From Vicugna pacos (lineage: Eukaryota; Chordata; Mammalia; Artiodactyla; Camelidae), in the NCBI RefSeq assembly GCF_048564905.1, contig NC_132989.1, forward strand, positions 14,527,257 to 14,591,256: a DNA stretch of 64,000 nucleotides, read 5' to 3'. Position 1 is the first letter of the stretch. Each line of letters opens with the position of its first letter. The translations under genes and the position numbers were made by a program. Of this stretch, positions 59,491 to 64,000 are shown piece by piece. Below the pieces are notes generated by a model. The model was given only the letters and a program-made list of their open reading frames with translations. It had not been told where the DNA came from and did no database searches.

Positions 59491-62400
59491 CTGCCGCCTG
59501 GTGTCCTTCAGACCGTCTGCTCTGCCGTCTTCTTCTGTGAGGAGAGAGGCGTGATGGGCTCTCGTACCTGAAGCATCTCCCCACCCTCACCGCCCCCACA
59601 AGCAGGGGACCTGATAGTTCCTCCTGAGGATTCGTGGCTCCCCTAGAACAGATACCGGGGATACAGGGACCCCCCAGGGCAGGGATGGTGCCCCATCTAC
59701 CCTGGAGGAAGGAGCGCAGAACTCTCAGCAGCAGCTTTTATGACCAGAGCAGGGGCCCTGCTGGCCACAGTGAGAACTGCATTCGTGTGGAAGGTGCTGA
59801 GGGCGCCCTCTTCAGGTGATCAGGCCTTGACATGCAAGAAGCAGATGGGTGTTTCTGCGGTGGGGATACCCTGCCAACTGGGGCACACACACCCCAGGGG
59901 ATGTTTCCTCTCACCTGGAAACCTGCAACGGCCTACCTGGCCTCCCTGCCCCCTGGAGGGGCTCCCCTTTCTTCACCCACCATAAGAATATCCTTCTACT
60001 TCACAGACGAGACGGGGCCACTTCCATGGCTCATGGCTCCTACACACACACAGACTTCGTGCCTCCTCAGGGTGGCCTCACCACCCTCAGCTCTTCCCCA
60101 GTGTCTCACAACACACAAGCCCCCAACTGGACCCCGAGAATGGAAAGGGCAGAGGGACCAAATCTGGCTCGCCCATCCCCTACCCTGCAGTGCACAGGCT
60201 GGGGCTGATCACACGCACCCTGGGGACTGGGTTTGGGTCCCTTTTCTGGCCGGAGACCCCTCAGGAATTCACTCTACCTTTTTCTTCTTTTTCTTCTGGA
60301 ATGGTGAGGCAGGGTCTTTGGTTGAGGCCTTTTTAGCTTTCTTCTTCTTATCCTTTTTTTCCTTGTCTTTTTTTCCTAAGGGAAGAAAGGAAACTTGCTA
60401 AACAACAGATGTTAATCTTAAGTGCTGGGGTCAACGTGGAGAGACAGACAGGGCAGGTCTCCGGGGGCCCTGTCCATGGATTGACCACCTGGACTACAAC
60501 CGTTTTTCTTTAACTCACTTTTTAAAACTTCCACACATTTATTTTAAAAAGACACTTTCTACCTGTAAAATGGGAATGAAATGTCACCTACTGTAGATGG
60601 CTGGTGTGAGAGTTAGACAAGGCCCTGTCGCACAGCGAGGTGAGGGAGGGGCGGCTGTTGGCGAGGAGCCGGGACCCCGGGGAGCCTGAGCTGCAGGTGT
60701 GCGTGGCTGTGGCGGCTGTGAGTGTGCGGGGGCGGGTGCGGGGGCGGGGCGGGGGGGAGCTCCAAGAGCGGAACACGCCCTGGAGCATGATCACCTCCCT
60801 GGCCGTAGTGGCCCTGGAGGTCCAGGGCTGGGTTCTGGCTTTGCCAGTCCTGCCCCCATGACCCTGACGACCACACGCAGCACCCCCTGCGCTGGCTGAG
60901 GGCCGCCCGCACGCCTGCCCGCGTGGTGACCGCAGCCCCCCCCACAGCCGGGGCAGTGTGCTCGGCTGGCCACTTACTCTTGTCGGATTTCTTCTTCTCC
61001 TTCTTGCTCTTCGGGTTGCCTTCGTCTCCACCCTCACCCTTCGCCGTCCCTGGCCCCCCTTTCGGCTTCTCCTTGGCCCCTTGGGAGCCGGGAGACTCCT
61101 TCTCTTTCTTCTCCTTGATGTTACCACTCACTCCGTCCCTCTTGGATTTCCCCTTGGGAGTCCTGGGGGCCTTTTCTGGGGAGGGAGCACGCTCCCTGCC
61201 TTCCCCGGCCGCCAGCAGCTTCTTCTTCTTGCTCTTGGAGGCCTTGGCGGTCGTCTGGTCTTCTGACAGCTTCCGCTTGTGGCCTAGCCGGCCCTTCTGG
61301 CCGCCCTCCTTGGCAGCATCCACAGCCTTCTTCCTCTCCTGCTCCAGCAGCTCCGTCAGGACCTTCACCACCGAGGCCTGCACCTGCGTGTCGCTCAGGG
61401 GCCAGGGCTCGCTCAGGAGGCGCCGGGTGATGTCGCTCTGCAGAGCCAGAGTGGAGGCCTGAGGGCTCCCAGGTCCCTTCTGGGGCTTCTGAGGTGTGGT
61501 GCTAGCCTCTCTTCTGCCTACAGAGAGAGGACCTGGGGTCACAGATCTGGGAGAATCAGGTCACACACCTCTCGTGGTGTGAAAGCCAAGGGGGTCCAGC
61601 ACAGAACTGACCTCCTTGGACACGGTACAGACGGGGAAAGGGGGGCCCCACTGGGTCGCGCCCACACCTCTTCACCAGCTTTTAACTGAGAGCTCTTTTC
61701 TTGCTCCTCATACCAAAAACTCAAATTTGGGTTGGGGATGGAAAATAACTCCAGAATGTTAATGAAAGGGCCTGAAATCTATCAATGAAATCTAAGGTCA
61801 GACAGGAGGAAGGTGGGTTTTAGGTCTGACAACCAAACTCCATTTCCCTGTTTGTAAAAGGAGGGATGAACAGTGATCTCCCCTTATTCTAAACCATAGG
61901 TTCATAATAAAGGTGAAGGTCATGCAGCCGTTTAACTTGTGCCCGTCTGCACACAGTGAGCCTACAGCCGTTCATGGTCAGGGGTCCAGGCGGCTTGGCC
62001 TGGGGGTGCTGGGTGCGGCATATTCGCACATGGTGGCTGACTAAGCAGGTTCACTGCCTGCCAGAGTGACTTCTGGTACAGCCTTTGTTTAGAATTTTCC
62101 ACGCCTCTGCTCTCCTTTGATAATTGTGTGCTGACTACACGTGTGAAAAAACCCTTCCACAGCCCCCTCTAAAATGTCTCCCTGTCGCACCCGCCTCTCA
62201 CAAAGGGAAGAAAGTGAGCAATGACTCCTCTGCCGACCCGGCACCAGGCAGGCTGAGGCTGAGAGCTCATGGGCTGGAGGGTGCAGGACATCCACATATG
62301 TCCCGACGCCGCCCCTGACTTCCAGATGACTGGCAGATCTCCTCTCCATCTGGGGCCTCAAGGGCACAAAAGCAACTACACACTGGGCTCTGGGAGGTGC

Positions 62401-63574
62401 TGGGTGGCTTGGTCCTGTTCAACATCAGGAGCCAGGGCTGGCCCTGCGGTGGGCCTGCAGCAGTGCATGCCCCAGAGCTCTGGTGGGCCAGGGGAGGTAG
62501 GCAGAGGGGGTCCCAGGACAGATGGAGGCCCAATTCAGTCCTGTGGGGCTTCTGGCAAGGACAGGAGTAGAGAAGGCTACACAAGGCTTGGCAAGGATGG
62601 TAGAGAAAGAGGCTGAGGAGGACACTGTACCTGGGAAAACTCTTTCCCTGCAGCCCACTTCTCTGCTTCCTGTCTACAAACACCCTAGAATACCAAGGCT
62701 GGGGAACCCCTAGAGCTGTCCCAGGTGTGCCCTGTGAGACACCTGTCCTTTAACGCTGGCAGAGTCAGAGGTGACTGATGCCCCAGGCTGGGTGACCTGA
62801 GCACTCCAGACTGCCCCCGAAATACCACGTGGCTATTTTGTTTCCATGTACAGATGATAACCACACATAGAAAACTGCCTGGATGCACCACCCCCCGCCC
62901 CCGCCCCATACGGTTAAGACACCGAGGCCCAGAGCGGCCAGGGGCTTCTTTGAGGCTTCGGAGCCAGTCAGTCCCTCGCCCAGGGTCTTCCTCATGTGCT
63001 GGAGACCTCTCCAAATGTGGCCCCGCCCTCCATCTGAGCTATCCTGAAGTCCCTACACCCCTCATCATGAGCCCACTTGTTAGGAAGAAAAGTCAACAGG
63101 GACAGCTACAGAGAACCAAGGTCTAAGCTTTAAGTCAAGGTGCATGTCCCCTAAGGCAGGAGTCCGTCACCCTGCCAGGTGCACCAGCATTCCACAGGAG
63201 CCAGACACCTGGGGTGGGCCCCCCGCAGTTTCATGAGCACCTCCAGGCCTGACATAGGGGTACCAGGCCTCACTTGGGGAGGCCCTGCTGGCAGACAGGA
63301 TCCTGCTGGTGGGACTGCTCCTGAGGGAGGGACTGCCTTGTCACTCCATGTCCTGATGTGTCCTCGTTGCAGCCCTTGACTCACCTGTTTTAGGGGACAT
63401 GGTGCCTGCTGCTTGGGGCTGCTCCACTTCCTGCTTGCCGTCCAAGGCATCTTTGGTGATCGAAGTAGAAGAAATGGAGGGGTTGGGATCTGGTTTGGAA
63501 GTGGCCTTTGAAGCCTTTGAAGCCTGGGAACTGGCTGGAGTCAGCCTGGGGGTCACATAACCTGAGAGGAGAGA
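59491..63574 (-). CDS. TCOF1: TCOF1 (treacle), C-terminal exons
   Basis: Treacle is a nucleolar scaffold that binds RNA polymerase I and UBF and supports rRNA transcription and modification. Only the end of the gene is in the window. Minus-strand exons in order: 63574-63385, 61517-60978, 60375-60278 and 59534-59491 (TGA 59510-59508). All junctions have GT/AG ends and the phases agree. The first gives [20 protein letters not shown] and ends SPKTG. The second has [16 protein letters not shown] and the conserved [20 protein letters not shown], then a Lys/Ser/Glu-rich stretch. The third is almost all lysine with [12 protein letters not shown]. The last gives KKTAEQTV, the human C-terminus. The basic tail is the nucleolar targeting region. 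The low-complexity repeats and the N-terminal LisH-like part lie beyond the right edge. Confidence 0.96.
60278..60375 (-). CDS. TCOF1: TCOF1 penultimate coding exon, lysine-rich tail
   Basis: 98 bases from TTAG|GAAAAAA to GAAAAAG|GTAGAG. It encodes the nucleolar-localisation run [20 protein letters not shown] and ends in six lysines. The A-rich codons are not a mobile-element tail, since the frame and flanking splice sites agree with human. Confidence 0.93.
60978..61517 (-). CDS. TCOF1: TCOF1 large C-terminal exon
   Basis: 540 bases. Residues run from [20 protein letters not shown] through [20 protein letters not shown] to [12 protein letters not shown]. The middle block with [15 protein letters not shown] is the most conserved folded-looking part of the tail; the rest is charged and disordered. 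The acceptor is CTGTAG|GCAG and the donor AAGA|GTAAGT. Confidence 0.95.
61518..63384 (-). other. TCOF1 intron between the first two exons in the window
   Basis: About 1.9 kb of unique-looking GC-rich sequence. I see no repeat that I can name with confidence and no supported cassette exon. Confidence 0.6.
63385..63574 (-). CDS. TCOF1: TCOF1 exon encoding [13 protein letters not shown]
   Basis: 190 bases, acceptor CTTCTTCAG|TCTCTC and donor ACAG|GTGAGT. An alternative acceptor 13 bases inside (CTCAG|GTTATG) would change the frame, and human coding sequence includes QSLLSGY, so I chose the outer one. Confidence 0.88.
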
Positions 63575-64000
63575 CTGAAGAAGCCCAGTGTGAAAGAGGC
63601 GGGGGCCCTGCCCCACCCAGCCCAGTGCATGGCCCGCTGAGGATAGCAGCCCAGGGACCCCTGAGATGGCCGGTCCTGCGGGTGATGGGCACATAAACCT
63701 TCCATGTGTACCTCCTGCACTATTTTAATTAATACATATTTTATACAGGCACATTTAAAAGGAAATTTCTTAGTACTAATGTGAATGAAAAAGCAGTAGC
63801 ACTTGCCATGTATAGATGATAACCTTAAAAGAAATTCCATCTGTTCAAGAATGTTTTTATCTGGGAATCATCAAAATCAAGGCAAGCCCTTTCTATAGAC
63901 TCCAGAGTCCACTACTCATGACTTTATGCTGAAATGGGACCTCAGGGGAGGAGGGCCCCTGGGAAGGGTCCAGACCCCCACCCCAGGGGATGGCTTCGGC
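63575..64000 (-). other. TCOF1 intron, running off the right edge
   Basis: AT-rich stretch at 63720-63850 and otherwise unremarkable. The next upstream exon lies beyond the window. Confidence 0.6.

Noticed and set aside
60613-61542. Treating 60613-61542 (-) as one 309-residue protein
   Set aside because: The frame reads through the donor at 60978 into intron sequence; human treacle continues in the exon at 60375-60278.
63562-63574. TCOF1 exon starting at the inner acceptor CTCAG|GTTATG
   Set aside because: It would lose SLLS, which human treacle encodes, and would break the phase with the preceding exon as far as human allows judging.

Overview
This is mammalian nuclear DNA: three intron-bearing host genes in a sea of old interspersed repeats. 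The species is most likely a camelid. The youngest short repeats (13374-13478, 46118-46248, 46765-46907) are tRNA-derived SINEs of the type I know from camel and alpaca, and three of the L1 3' ends are of the cetartiodactyl type. Gene content and order match human 5q33.1 (TCOF1, CD74, RPS14, NDST1), read in the opposite direction.

Layout. Bases 1-3060 hold a CpG island at about 1990-3060 with splice donors on the minus strand. By synteny it is the promoter and first exon(s) of NDST1, which would run off the left edge; the sequence itself does not name the gene. Bases 3060-30600 are non-coding: MIR, L2, L1 and hAT-type repeats, a long purine tract, a cluster of homeodomain-type motifs, and a processed retrocopy of PHETA1 (FAM109A) at 26192-29217 that landed inside an ancient L1. 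RPS14 (+) runs from about 30930 to 34918 in five exons and encodes the 151-residue small-subunit protein. Bases 35000-48250 are repeat-rich intergenic DNA. CD74 (+), the MHC class II invariant chain, runs from about 48535 to 56990 in nine exons, including the cassette exon for the p41 thyroglobulin-type-1 domain. It is preceded by a recognisable SXY, NF-kB and PU.1/IRF promoter. TCOF1 (treacle, -) converges on CD74: its last four coding exons and a probable non-coding last exon lie between 58305 and 63574, and the rest lies beyond the right edge.

The genes are not one functional system. RPS14 and TCOF1 both serve ribosome production; CD74 serves class II antigen presentation; NDST1 makes heparan sulfate. 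The most rewarding findings are the PHETA1 retrocopy with its target-site duplication, a roughly 50-bp copy of CpG-island sequence that sits 1.1 kb outside the island and has lost its CpGs, the intact CD74 promoter grammar with an extra upstream cluster of class II-type motifs, and absence of the human p35 start in CD74. I saw no novel multi-gene system in this window.
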